64,000 nucleotides of DNA from assembly GCF_900110435.1 (NCBI RefSeq), contig NZ_FODT01000002.1, positions 62,001-126,000 of the forward strand, written 5' to 3'. This stretch comes from Rhodopseudomonas pseudopalustris (GTDB lineage Bacteria > Pseudomonadota > Alphaproteobacteria > Rhizobiales > Xanthobacteraceae). Positions 48,454 to 56,506 of this stretch are shown here, piece by piece. Under the pieces are notes generated by a model. That model was not told where the DNA came from, made no database searches, and saw only the letters and a list, made by a program, of their open reading frames with translations. Position 1 is the first letter of the stretch. Each line of letters begins with the position of its first letter. A program made the position numbers and the translations under genes.

Positions 48454-49680
48454 ATGGCGATCGTCACCGATAGCAGTGCTCGCGATATGACCCCGGCTGC
48501 GGCCGTCCCGCTCCGGCACGATATTGTCCCGTTGTCCCAGCGTGTGGCACAGGTTGCCGCCATCGCCTCTGCCGACGCAGACAGCGTCGACAAAGAGTCG
48601 CGGTTTCCGCGTGCCGCGCTCGACGCGGCGCGCCAGCACGGTTTGCTGGGCGCTCAGATTCCCGTCGAGTTCGGCGGCGAGGGCGCTTCGATCTACGACA
48701 TCACCGAGATGTGCTACGCGCTCGGTCGGGCCTGCGCCTCGACCGCGATGATCGTGGCGATGCATCAAACCAAAGTCGCCTGCCTGGTGCGGCACGGCCG
48801 CGGCAGCGCTTGGCATGAACAACTGATGCGCCGGATCGCCGGCGAGCAGATGCTGCTGGCGTCGTCGACCACCGAAGGCAACAATGGCGGCAACATCCGC
48901 GCCAGCGCCGCGGCGATCGAGGTGACCGCCGAAGGGGTGTCGCTGGTACGCAATGCGACAGTGATTTCCTACGGTGCCGAGGCCGACGGCGTGATGACGA
49001 TCGCGCGCCGCGCGTCAGACGCTTCTGCGTCGGATCAGGTGCTGGTCGTGTTCACCAAGGACGACTACACATTGACGCCGACGCTCGGCTGGGAAACGCT
49101 CGGTATGCGCGGCACCTGCAGCGCGGGTTTCGAGCTGAAGGCGAACGGTGTCGTCGGTCAGGTGTTCGCGGAGCCGTATGATCGCATTCACGCGCAGACC
49201 ATGACGCCGGTTGCGCATCTGTCCTGGTCGTCGGCCTGGGCAGGGATCGCGGCGGCTTCGGTCGAGCGCGCGCAGGCGTTCATCCGCAAGGCGGCGCGCG
49301 GCGCGGACGGCCAGATGCCGCCGGGCGCGGCCCACTACAACAGCGCGAAGATGTCGCTGCTGAAGCTGCGTGCGCTGATCTCCGCGAATCTCGACGCCTA
49401 CGCCGCGCACGAATACGACGATCGCGGTCTCGGCTCGCTGGAGTTCCAGTCGGCGATCAATCTGCTGAAGGTCGAAGCCTCCGATCTCGCCGTAGCGACG
49501 GCGATGAGCGCGATGCGGGCCTGCGGGCTGTCGGGCTATCGCAACGACGGCGATTTCACCGTGGGGCGTCACCTGCGCGACCTGCTGTCCGCGCCGCTGA
49601 TGATCAACAATGATCGCATCCTCGCCAACATCGCGACCGCCAGTCTGATGAGCGCGGTGCCGTCGAGCCTGCGCGACTGA
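48454..49680 (+). CDS. Acyl-CoA dehydrogenase family protein
   Basis: 408 residues from the ATG at 48454. Features of the fold are visible: N-terminal helical domain with GLLGAQIPVEFGGEGASIYDITEMCYALGRA, the flavin-contact segment LASSTTEGNNGGNIR, the beta domain with LGWETLGMRGTCSAGFEL and the C-terminal helical bundle ending MRACGLSGYRNDGDFTVGRHLRDLLSAPLMINNDRIL. The catalytic base expected near the C-terminus (Glu in many members) is not obvious in this last stretch. A relation to carrier-bound substrates, as in amino acid-oxidising ACADs of peptide pathways, fits the neighbours. It ends 35 bp before the ligase. Confidence 0.88.
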   Translation: MAIVTDSSARDMTPAAAVPLRHDIVPLSQRVAQVAAIASADADSVDKESRFPRAALDAARQHGLLGAQIPVEFGGEGASIYDITEMCYALGRACASTAMIVAMHQTKVACLVRHGRGSAWHEQLMRRIAGEQMLLASSTTEGNNGGNIRASAAAIEVTAEGVSLVRNATVISYGAEADGVMTIARRASDASASDQVLVVFTKDDYTLTPTLGWETLGMRGTCSAGFELKANGVVGQVFAEPYDRIHAQTMTPVAHLSWSSAWAGIAAASVERAQAFIRKAARGADGQMPPGAAHYNSAKMSLLKLRALISANLDAYAAHEYDDRGLGSLEFQSAINLLKVEASDLAVATAMSAMRACGLSGYRNDGDFTVGRHLRDLLSAPLMINNDRILANIATASLMSAVPSSLRD

Positions 49681-49715
49681 ATTCAGCGTCAACGAACCAC
49701 CGAGGAGGCCACCTC

Positions 49716-50654
49716 ATGAACGTTGCGATCCGCAATGTCCCGTCCGAGACCCACGCTCAACCGATCGATCCGCTCGATCACCTCGCCGAGCATCTGTTCC
49801 ATCGCCTCGGCGCCGATGGCGTCTATGCCCGGACCGCGTTGTACGAGGGGGTGGTCGAGAAGCTCGCGGCGCTGATCTCGAGTCATCGCGAAGCCGGCAC
49901 CGAGATGATGCGTTTCCCTCCGGTGATGAGCCGCAGTCAGCTGGAGAAGTCGGGTTATCTGAAGAGCTTCCCGAACTTGCTGGGTTGCGTCTGCGGTCTG
50001 CACGGCACCGAGCAGGAGATCAATTCGGCGATCAGCCGGTTCGATGCCGGCGGCGACTGGACGACATCGTTGTCGCCGGCCGATCTCGTGCTGTCGCCCG
50101 CGGCTTGTTACCCGGTGTATCCGATCGCTGCGAGCCGCGGGCCGCTGCCCGTGGGCGGCCTTCGTTTCGACGTCGCCGCCGATTGCTTCCGCCGCGAACC
50201 GTCCAAGCAGCTCGATCGTCTGCAGTCGTTCCGGATGCGCGAATATGTCTGCATCGGCACGCCGCAGGACGTCGCCGAGTTCCGCGAGCGCTGGATGGTG
50301 AAGGCCCAGGCGATCGCGCATGATCTCGGTCTCGCGTTCAAGGTCGATCACGCGTCCGATCCGTTCTTCGGCCGGGTCGGTCAGATGAAAGCGATCAGTC
50401 AGGTTCAGCAGGCGTTGAAATTCGAATTGCTGGTGCCGCTGCGTTCGGAAGAGCAGCCGACCGCGTGTATGAGCTTCAACTATCACCGTGAGCATTTCGG
50501 CGTGACCTGGGGCATCGACGATGCCGAAGGCAAACCCGCCCACACCGGTTGCGTCGCTTTCGGCATGGACAGACTGGCGGTGGCGCTGTTCCACACCCAC
50601 GGCATCGATCTCGCATCCTGGCCGGCGTCGGTGCGCGAGACGTTGGGGCTGTAA
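49716..50654 (+). CDS. Amino acid:[carrier protein] ligase (atypical seryl-tRNA-synthetase homologue)
   Basis: 312 residues, homologous to the catalytic core of class II aminoacyl-tRNA synthetases but without a tRNA-binding arm. Motif 2-like FDVAADCFRREPSKQLDRLQSFRMREYVCIG and motif 3-like GCVAFGMDRLAVALFHTHG are visible. The zinc-binding cysteines of atypical SerRS appear in LLGCVCGLHG, VLSPAACYPVY and related positions. Bradyrhizobium homologues are known to activate glycine or alanine and load it onto a stand-alone carrier protein instead of tRNA. The carrier protein gene at 47822-48094 is the expected acceptor. The pathway it feeds is not established. Confidence 0.88.
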   Translation: MNVAIRNVPSETHAQPIDPLDHLAEHLFHRLGADGVYARTALYEGVVEKLAALISSHREAGTEMMRFPPVMSRSQLEKSGYLKSFPNLLGCVCGLHGTEQEINSAISRFDAGGDWTTSLSPADLVLSPAACYPVYPIAASRGPLPVGGLRFDVAADCFRREPSKQLDRLQSFRMREYVCIGTPQDVAEFRERWMVKAQAIAHDLGLAFKVDHASDPFFGRVGQMKAISQVQQALKFELLVPLRSEEQPTACMSFNYHREHFGVTWGIDDAEGKPAHTGCVAFGMDRLAVALFHTHGIDLASWPASVRETLGL

Positions 50655-50669
50655 GAAGGCTTGCGTCGG

Positions 50670-50705
50670 TCATTCCGGGTTCGCGCTTCGCGCGCCCCGG
50701 AATGA
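50670..50705. repeat. Inverted-repeat element between convergent genes
   Basis: TCATTCCGGG and CCCGGAATGA form a 10-bp perfect stem around a CG-rich core. Short palindromes ending TCATTCCGGGG are common intergenic elements in this group, from memory. It lies between the stops of the ligase gene and the minus-strand reductase gene and may terminate both transcripts. Confidence 0.65.
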
Positions 50706-50730
50706 CGAGAGGGAATTAATCGCTGCGTGA

Positions 50731-51462
50731 TTACGCCGTGTTCCCCGCGTCGATGGTCTGCACCGAGCCGGTGATATTGCGGCCGCCGTCGCCGAGCAGA
50801 TACTCGACCATGCGGGCGACGTCATCGATCTCGGGCAGTCGCCGCAGGGCGCTGCGGTTGGCGATCTTGTCGCGGCCTTCGCCGGCGAGGCCCTTGGTCA
50901 GTTCGGTATCGATAAAGCCCGGCGCGATCGCGTTGACGGTGATGCCGAGCCGGCCGACCTCGCGCGCCAACGAGCGCGTGAAGCCCAGAGCGGCGGCCTT
51001 GGTCGCGCCATAGACCGAAAGCCCGTTGTAGCCGGTCGAGCCGATGATCGACGAGATGTTGACGATGCGGCCGCCGCCGTCGGCCATCATCTGCCGGACG
51101 ATGTATTTGGTCAGGACGATCGGCGAGGTCACGTTGATCCGCACCAGCGCATCGATCTGGGTGTTGTGCATCGTCGCCAGCACGCCCTCGGTGCCGATCC
51201 CGGCATTGTTCACCAGTCCGTAGATCGAGCCGAACTCCCGTCGAAGCGATTTGACGAAGTCGGGAATGGCGTCGATCTCGCCGAGATCGAACGCCTTGAA
51301 GGCGATCGCGCCGGGGCCGGGCGCGGCCGCCGCGATCGCCGCCGTCAGTTCCTCGCTCTCGCGCCGTGCGACCGCGATCACCCCATAGCTCGCTGCGGCG
51401 AGCCGCTGCGCAATTCCAAGCCCGATACCGCGGCTGCCGCCGGTGACCACGACCCTACGCAT
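50731..51462 (-). CDS. FabG-like short-chain dehydrogenase/reductase
   Basis: 243 residues, minus strand. SDR hallmarks: VTGGSRGIGLGIAQ, NNAGIG, NISSIIGS, the YxxxK pair in YGATKAAALGF and the PGFIDTEL loop, ending VQTIDAGNTA. Closest in pattern to 3-oxoacyl-carrier-protein reductases. It is the last gene of a three-gene operon: carrier protein, AMP ligase, reductase, each overlapping the next (here by 8 bp). It probably reduces a carrier-bound or free keto intermediate. Confidence 0.86.
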   Translation of the reverse strand: MRRVVVTGGSRGIGLGIAQRLAAASYGVIAVARRESEELTAAIAAAAPGPGAIAFKAFDLGEIDAIPDFVKSLRREFGSIYGLVNNAGIGTEGVLATMHNTQIDALVRINVTSPIVLTKYIVRQMMADGGGRIVNISSIIGSTGYNGLSVYGATKAAALGFTRSLAREVGRLGITVNAIAPGFIDTELTKGLAGEGRDKIANRSALRRLPEIDDVARMVEYLLGDGGRNITGSVQTIDAGNTA

Positions 51463-52837
51463 GGCGGGCCAGCTTTCCGGAGGCGGTGACGTCGAGCTTT
51501 TCGACGAAGCTGATCATGACCGGCAGCTTGTGCGGCGGCAGAGACTGCTTGCAGTCGGCGAGGATCGCCTCGCGGATCTCCGCGGTACGACCGGCGTCGG
51601 AGACGCTCGCCAGCACGACGTCGGCGACTACCAGCGCGCCGGTGATCGGGCTACGCCGCGAGCGAATTCGCGACATCCGCACCGCCGGGTGGCGATTGAT
51701 CACGGCTTCGACTTCTTCCGGATGCACCTTGAGGCCCCCGACATTGATGATGCCGTCGCGGCGGCCGACGAAGTAATAGCGATCGTCGCGAAGCTCCACC
51801 ATGTCGCCGGTATCGACGAAGCCGTCCGCGTCGGTCAATTGCGGCGCGCTACGCCCCACATAGGTGTGGGCGGTGCGGCCGGATCGAATCCGCAGCGAGC
51901 CGTCGATCACTTTCATGTCGACGCCGTTGGCGTTGGCGCCGATCATCGCCGCGGGGAAGCCCTCGCGGCCGTCATTCACAGCGAAGCCGACGCCCGCCTC
52001 GGTGGACGCATAGGCATGGCCGATCGAGGCCTCGGGAAACGCGCGGCGCAGACTGTCGAGCACGGCCTGATCGGCGATCTCGCCGGATAGCCGAACGTAG
52101 TTCGGCCGAAAGGTCGAGAGTGCGGCGCTCATCAGCGCCTTGCGCCAATGCGACGGCGTGCCCGAGATATGGGTGACACCGCGTGCGGCGAGCCGCGCCA
52201 GATGATCGGCGATCGACTCGCCCGGCGTGGAGAGCACCATCGATCCGCCGCCCAGGATGGCGCGGAGGAAGATCTGTAGTCCGCCATAGCGGCGGATGTC
52301 GTAGAACGTCGCCCAGGTCGGCGGCGCGCCTTTCGCCGGTGCATCCGCCACGATCGCGCCGGTCAGCGCCGCCAGCGTATGCGCCACGATTTTCGGCGCG
52401 CCGGTGGTGCCGGAGGTGAGCATCAGCCAGTGTGTCGTATGTAACCGGTCGACCGGCGCAGCGGGCTGCAGCGGGAGGCGTGCCGGCACGATCAGGTCGA
52501 CGCCGAGCCCCTGCCAGCGCGCCGGATCGTCGGTGACGATGGCGTCGATCTGCGCATCGGCGATCAGCGTCGGGGCGTATTTCATGTCGAAATCGGGCGG
52601 ACACAGCAGCATCTGCCGCGCGACGCCGTCGATCTCGATCATCGCGACGCCGCTGATCAGCTGCGTCGACAGCGACAACACCACGGATCGGCCTGCGAGT
52701 TCGGCCAGCCGGCCGCCGAGCGCGGTGGCGTACGCGATTTCGCCGATCGCGAGGGTGTCGGTTCCATCGGAGAGCGTGCGGTCGCTCAGGCCGGCTGCGA
52801 GATAGTTGCGCAGCGCAACAATCTCACGCGGGGACAT
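51455..52837 (-). CDS. AMP-dependent acyl ligase
   Basis: 460 residues, minus strand. The phosphate loop is LMLTSGTTGAPKIVAHT; further on come GHAYASTEAGVGFAV, the core Asp in VDTGDMVEL and the hinge stretch YYFVGRRDGIINVGGLKVHPEEVE, with a C-terminal Lys in a GKLARHA end. It is shorter than typical acyl-CoA synthetases and lies between a carrier-protein gene and a reductase gene, overlapping both by 14 and 8 bp. It probably activates a carboxylic acid and loads it onto that carrier. Confidence 0.87.
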   Translation of the reverse strand: MSPREIVALRNYLAAGLSDRTLSDGTDTLAIGEIAYATALGGRLAELAGRSVVLSLSTQLISGVAMIEIDGVARQMLLCPPDFDMKYAPTLIADAQIDAIVTDDPARWQGLGVDLIVPARLPLQPAAPVDRLHTTHWLMLTSGTTGAPKIVAHTLAALTGAIVADAPAKGAPPTWATFYDIRRYGGLQIFLRAILGGGSMVLSTPGESIADHLARLAARGVTHISGTPSHWRKALMSAALSTFRPNYVRLSGEIADQAVLDSLRRAFPEASIGHAYASTEAGVGFAVNDGREGFPAAMIGANANGVDMKVIDGSLRIRSGRTAHTYVGRSAPQLTDADGFVDTGDMVELRDDRYYFVGRRDGIINVGGLKVHPEEVEAVINRHPAVRMSRIRSRRSPITGALVVADVVLASVSDAGRTAEIREAILADCKQSLPPHKLPVMISFVEKLDVTASGKLARHA

Positions 52838-53069
52838 TCTCGTAGGCCTTGATGAAATCGCCCAGCGTCACAGGGAAAATCGCGTCGTCGGCTGCGGTGA
52901 ACGGATCGACGCCGAGTTTGTCTTCGAGCCGTGCGACGAGGATGGCGAAGCACAACGAATCGAAGCCGGACTGATGTAGTACGAGGTCGTCAGTAAGCGC
53001 CGGCAATTTGCGGTTTTGCTCGGCGGCGATCTCTTGCATCATCGTCACAATCGTTAACCGTACAGACAT
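52824..53069 (-). CDS. Stand-alone acyl carrier protein
   Basis: 81 residues from the ATG at 53069 on the minus strand, with GGAAGG nearby upstream. The pantetheine site is SGFDSLCFAILVARLEDKLGV, a regular DSL motif. It differs from the carrier at 47822 in sequence and surroundings. Overlap with the ligase gene makes the pair a natural loading module. A GTG/ATG further upstream could lengthen the N-terminus. Confidence 0.86.
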   Translation of the reverse strand: MSVRLTIVTMMQEIAAEQNRKLPALTDDLVLHQSGFDSLCFAILVARLEDKLGVDPFTAADDAIFPVTLGDFIKAYENVPA

Positions 53070-53173
53070 GGAAATTTCGCCTTCCTGCTCGATCCGTGAG
53101 ACAACACTATATGGCGCAAACATGAACTGAATCTATGTGCGTAGCTCTCAATCAGGTCGATTGGTAAACGACG

Positions 53174-54049
53174 ATGGATCCCCGCAAGGTTCGCTGCCGC
53201 GAGATCGTCGAGGCCGATATCGAGGCCGTATCACAACTGCTGACGCGCGGATTTTCCGGCCGCTCGCAGAATTACTGGCTGCGTGGTCTGCACCGCCAGG
53301 GCCAGCGTGACGTTCCGGACGGCTGCCCGCGCTACGGTTACCTGCTCGAAAACTGCGAGCGCCCCGTCGGCGTGCTGCTGTTGCTGTACACCCAGCGACT
53401 CGAGGACGGCGGGCCCAGCGTCCGGTGCAACGTGTCGAGCTGGTATGTCGACCCGGAATTTCGTAACTACGCGACGCTGCTGACGTCGGTGGCGCAGAAG
53501 AACAAGCACGTCACCTACATCAATATCTCGCCCGCGACCAACACCTGGCCGATCATCGAGGCGCAGGGCTTCCGTCGCTATTGCGGCGGCATGTTCTTCT
53601 CGGCGCCGCTGCTGTCGCGTGCCGAGAAGGGCATGACGGTCGAGAGGGTGACCGGCGCCTCTGCGGCGGTCGAAGGGCTGCCGCCGGCGGATTTCGATCT
53701 GCTCCGCAGCCATGCCGACTATGGCTGCCTGTCGCTGGTGTGCCGCGTCGGCGACGAAGCCATTCCCTTCATCATGATTCCGAAGCGGATGAAGAGCGGC
53801 CGGTTCCCGATGCCGGCGATGCAGCTCGTCTATTGCCGCGAGACCCCGGATTTCGTCCGCTGTGCCGGCGCGCTCGGCCGCGCGCTGATCTGGCGCGGCA
53901 GGCCGTTGGTGATCATCGATTCCAACGGGCCGATCGCGGGCCTCAGTGGCGTCTATACCGAATCGCGTGGCCGCAAATACTTCAAGGGCCCGAACCCGCC
54001 GCGGCTCGCCGATCTCACGGAGACTGAGCTCGTGCTGTACGGGCCGTGA
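53174..54049 (+). CDS. GNAT-like acyltransferase-family protein
   Basis: 291 residues. The N-terminal half looks like a GNAT domain: VRCREIVEADIEAVSQLLTRGFSGRSQNYWLRGL, then VGVLLLLYT, SWYVDPEFRNYATLL and ATNTWPIIEAQGFRRY, which map to the GNAT strands and acyl-CoA loop, though the R/Q-x-x-G-x-G/A loop is not clean. The second half (from about residue 150) has no family I recognise. It is divergent from the carrier-protein operon with a 104-bp gap and 39 bp upstream of the ThDP enzyme gene. Function unknown. Confidence 0.7.
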   Translation: MDPRKVRCREIVEADIEAVSQLLTRGFSGRSQNYWLRGLHRQGQRDVPDGCPRYGYLLENCERPVGVLLLLYTQRLEDGGPSVRCNVSSWYVDPEFRNYATLLTSVAQKNKHVTYINISPATNTWPIIEAQGFRRYCGGMFFSAPLLSRAEKGMTVERVTGASAAVEGLPPADFDLLRSHADYGCLSLVCRVGDEAIPFIMIPKRMKSGRFPMPAMQLVYCRETPDFVRCAGALGRALIWRGRPLVIIDSNGPIAGLSGVYTESRGRKYFKGPNPPRLADLTETELVLYGP

Positions 54050-54088
54050 CGCGTCGCGGTCGCCGCAAACAACATTCAGGGAAACGCC

Positions 54089-55768
54089 ATGCATCAACCG
54101 CTGAAGAGCCGCACCGCCGCCGAAGCGCTGGTCGATCAATTGGTGATCAACGGCGTCGAGCACGTGTTCTGCGTGCCGGGAGAGAGCTTCCTCCCGGTGC
54201 TGAACGCGCTGCGCGATCGTGACATCACCATCACGGTCTGTCGCCATGAGGGCGGCGCGGCGATGATGGCGGAGGCGATCGGCAAGGCGACCGGGCAGCC
54301 GGGGGTGTGCTTCGTCACCCGTGGCCCGGGCGCCACCAACGCGTCGGCCGGCATTCACGTTGCGCGGCAGGACTCGACGCCGATGATCATGTTCGTCGGT
54401 CAGGTCGAGCGCGGCGTGAAGGAGCGCGAGGCGTTCCAGGAACTCGACTATCGCGCCGTGTTCGGCAGCATGACGAAATGGACCACCGAGATCGATGATC
54501 CCGAGCGCGTCACCGAGCTGGTGTCGCGCGCGTTCTATACGGCGACGAGCGGCCGCCCGGGACCGGTGGTGATCGCACTTCCGAAGGACGTGCTGAGCGA
54601 GCGTGTCAGCGTCGCCAACGCCCCGGCGTTCAAGCAGGTCGAGACCTCGCCGGGCGAAGAGGAAATGGCCGAGCTCGCGGCGCTGCTCGCAACCGCCGAA
54701 CGGCCGCTGATCGTGCTTGGCGGCAGCCGCTGGAGCCTGACGGCGCGCGAGCAGATCGAGCAGATCGCGACCCGCACCGGCCTGCCGGTCGCGACCAGCT
54801 ATCGCCGCGGTACGCTGTTCGATCCGTTGCATCCACGCTATGCGGGCGATCTCGGGCTCGGGCCCAATCCGAAGCTGGTGGCGCGCGCCAAGGCCGCGGA
54901 TCTGTTGGTGCTGGTCGGCGGTCGGCTCGGCGAAATTCCGTCGCAGGGCTATGCGCTGCTCGACAGCCCCGCGCCGCTGACCAGGCTGGTGCACATCCAC
55001 CCTGGCGCCGAAGAGCTGGGCCGGGTGTATCGTCCGCAATTGGCGATTCACGCGTCGCCCGCGCGTTTTGTCGCGGCGCTGGCGCGGCTCGACATCGCGA
55101 CCAACCCGTCCTGGCGGGAGGCGGCGGATGCGGCGCATGCCGACTATCTCGCCTGGACCGAAACCGCGACGCCGCAGCCCGGCGACGTCAATCTCGGCGA
55201 AGTCATGACCTGGCTGCGCGACAACGTTCCCGCGGATACGATCCTGTGCAACGGCGCCGGCAACTACGCGTCCTGGATCCACCGGTTCTATCGCTTCCGC
55301 AACTATATGACCCACATCGCGCCGACCTCGGCCTCGATGGGCTACGGAATGCCGGCGGCGATCGCGATGCAGCGGCTGCATCCGGAGCGGCTGGTGCTCT
55401 CGGTCAATGGCGACGGCGACTTCCTGATGAGCGGGCAGGAATTCGCGATCGCGGTGCAGTACAGCCTGCCGATCATCGTGGTGGTCTGCGACAACGGCAT
55501 GTACGGCACCATCCGGATGCATCAGGAGCGTGAGTTTCCGGGACGCGTCGCCGCGACCGAACTGCACAATCCGGATTTCGCGGCCTATGCCCGCGCGTTC
55601 GGCGGCTTCGGCGCCAATGTCGAGCGAACCGCCGACTTCCCCGCCGCGTTTGCAGCGGCGCGGGAATCCGGCCTGCCGTCGATCATCCATCTCAAGATCG
55701 ACGCCGACGCGATCCTGCCCGGCGCGACTCTGTCGGGCATCCGCAAGACGGCGCTGGAAAAGGCGTGA
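54089..55768 (+). CDS. Thiamine diphosphate enzyme, acetolactate synthase-like
   Basis: 559 residues. Typical of the ALS/IlvB group: N-terminal GESFLPVLNALRD and the catalytic Glu in CRHEGGAAMMAEA, middle domain, then the ThDP site GDGDFLMSGQEFAIAVQYSLPIIVVVCDNG. No regulatory-subunit gene (ilvH) follows, so it is unlikely to be the housekeeping enzyme. It may decarboxylate a 2-oxo acid or join two of them in the local pathway. It is followed by a long gene-free stretch with repeats. Confidence 0.87.
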   Translation: MHQPLKSRTAAEALVDQLVINGVEHVFCVPGESFLPVLNALRDRDITITVCRHEGGAAMMAEAIGKATGQPGVCFVTRGPGATNASAGIHVARQDSTPMIMFVGQVERGVKEREAFQELDYRAVFGSMTKWTTEIDDPERVTELVSRAFYTATSGRPGPVVIALPKDVLSERVSVANAPAFKQVETSPGEEEMAELAALLATAERPLIVLGGSRWSLTAREQIEQIATRTGLPVATSYRRGTLFDPLHPRYAGDLGLGPNPKLVARAKAADLLVLVGGRLGEIPSQGYALLDSPAPLTRLVHIHPGAEELGRVYRPQLAIHASPARFVAALARLDIATNPSWREAADAAHADYLAWTETATPQPGDVNLGEVMTWLRDNVPADTILCNGAGNYASWIHRFYRFRNYMTHIAPTSASMGYGMPAAIAMQRLHPERLVLSVNGDGDFLMSGQEFAIAVQYSLPIIVVVCDNGMYGTIRMHQEREFPGRVAATELHNPDFAAYARAFGGFGANVERTADFPAAFAAARESGLPSIIHLKIDADAILPGATLSGIRKTALEKA

Positions 55769-56506
55769 GCAGGTTCGAGCGGCGAGCGTAGTTCGCCTCG
55801 AAGGATGATGGCGATGCGTGCGCGGCCCATCCTTCCAGGCCGCCGCGTCGGCGCCTCAGGATGACGGCGTGCGCGTTTCGATGCGACGTCTCTCGTCGCC
55901 CGGATTCGATTGTCAAACAGCCACGTCCTAAACAGCCACGCCTTCGCGATCCCGCGGCGCGGAGCGCCCGGGGTTTGTTGCGGTCGCTTCGCCCTCTTCG
56001 AGAAGAGGGCGCGCGGAACGCCGGTGCCCGATGCACCCGCGGCCTCGTGTGCAAAGTGAAAAAGCACACGAGTTCGAAACCACGGTTGCGCCGGAAACAT
56101 CCGGCGTTCCGCGCGCGGTGGGTTTTGTCGGCTTGCTCCGCGACGGGGCCCCCGGCGGCCGGTCCGTGCGTAGGACCGCCGTTGTGAGGACTGACGAACC
56201 CCAGAGCTGCGCCCCGACAAGGGCGCAGATGTGGCTCTGCCTCGTGGCGCGAAGGCGATCGCGCCGGGACCTCGCGGTTTGGGCCGCCATCGCCGCGGTG
56301 TGGTCGTCAGCCTGCTTCGCGCGCCCGATTACTCGAACGCACTCCCCTGCATCGAACACCGCGGCGTCGCCACCGCATCCCGCCCCGCGTCCGTGACGAT
56401 CGCGAGCCGCCCCTCTCGGTGAGGCGGGATGAACTGGGTATAGGATCCTATAGGAATATTGTCAAGAGGGGCGGGCGCGCACCCGCTACGGAATCGTCGC
56501 GCGCGT
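55769..56506. repeat. Gene-free stretch with dispersed repeats
   Basis: 738 bp between convergent genes. From about 55790 to 55865 there is a block with GAAGGATGATGGCG and CCATCCTTCC-type dyads. From about 55915 to 56330 lies a second block with features (CTCTTCGAGAAGAGGGCG, TGTGCAAAGTGAAAAAGCACACGAG) I know as recurrent intergenic sequence in Bradyrhizobium-type genomes. Several frames are open across it but none has codon use or motifs of a gene. Boundaries are approximate. A palindrome at 56439-56452 stands outside these blocks. Confidence 0.55.
56439..56452. promoter_or_regulatory. Perfect 14-bp palindrome TATAGGATCCTATA
   Basis: An AT-rich perfect palindrome in a GC-rich setting, the look of an operator for a dimeric repressor such as a GntR-type protein. 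It lies 55 bp beyond the aminotransferase stop and about 670 bp past the ThDP gene, so it is upstream of no recognised gene. Confidence 0.4.

Noticed and set aside
53231-55690. 819-codon minus-strand open frame
   Set aside because: Antisense to the GNAT-like and ThDP genes, same skewed composition, no motif.
55585-56359. Several overlapping open frames in the repeat-rich gap
   Set aside because: They fall in recurrent intergenic sequence, are Arg/Pro-rich and have no gene-like features.
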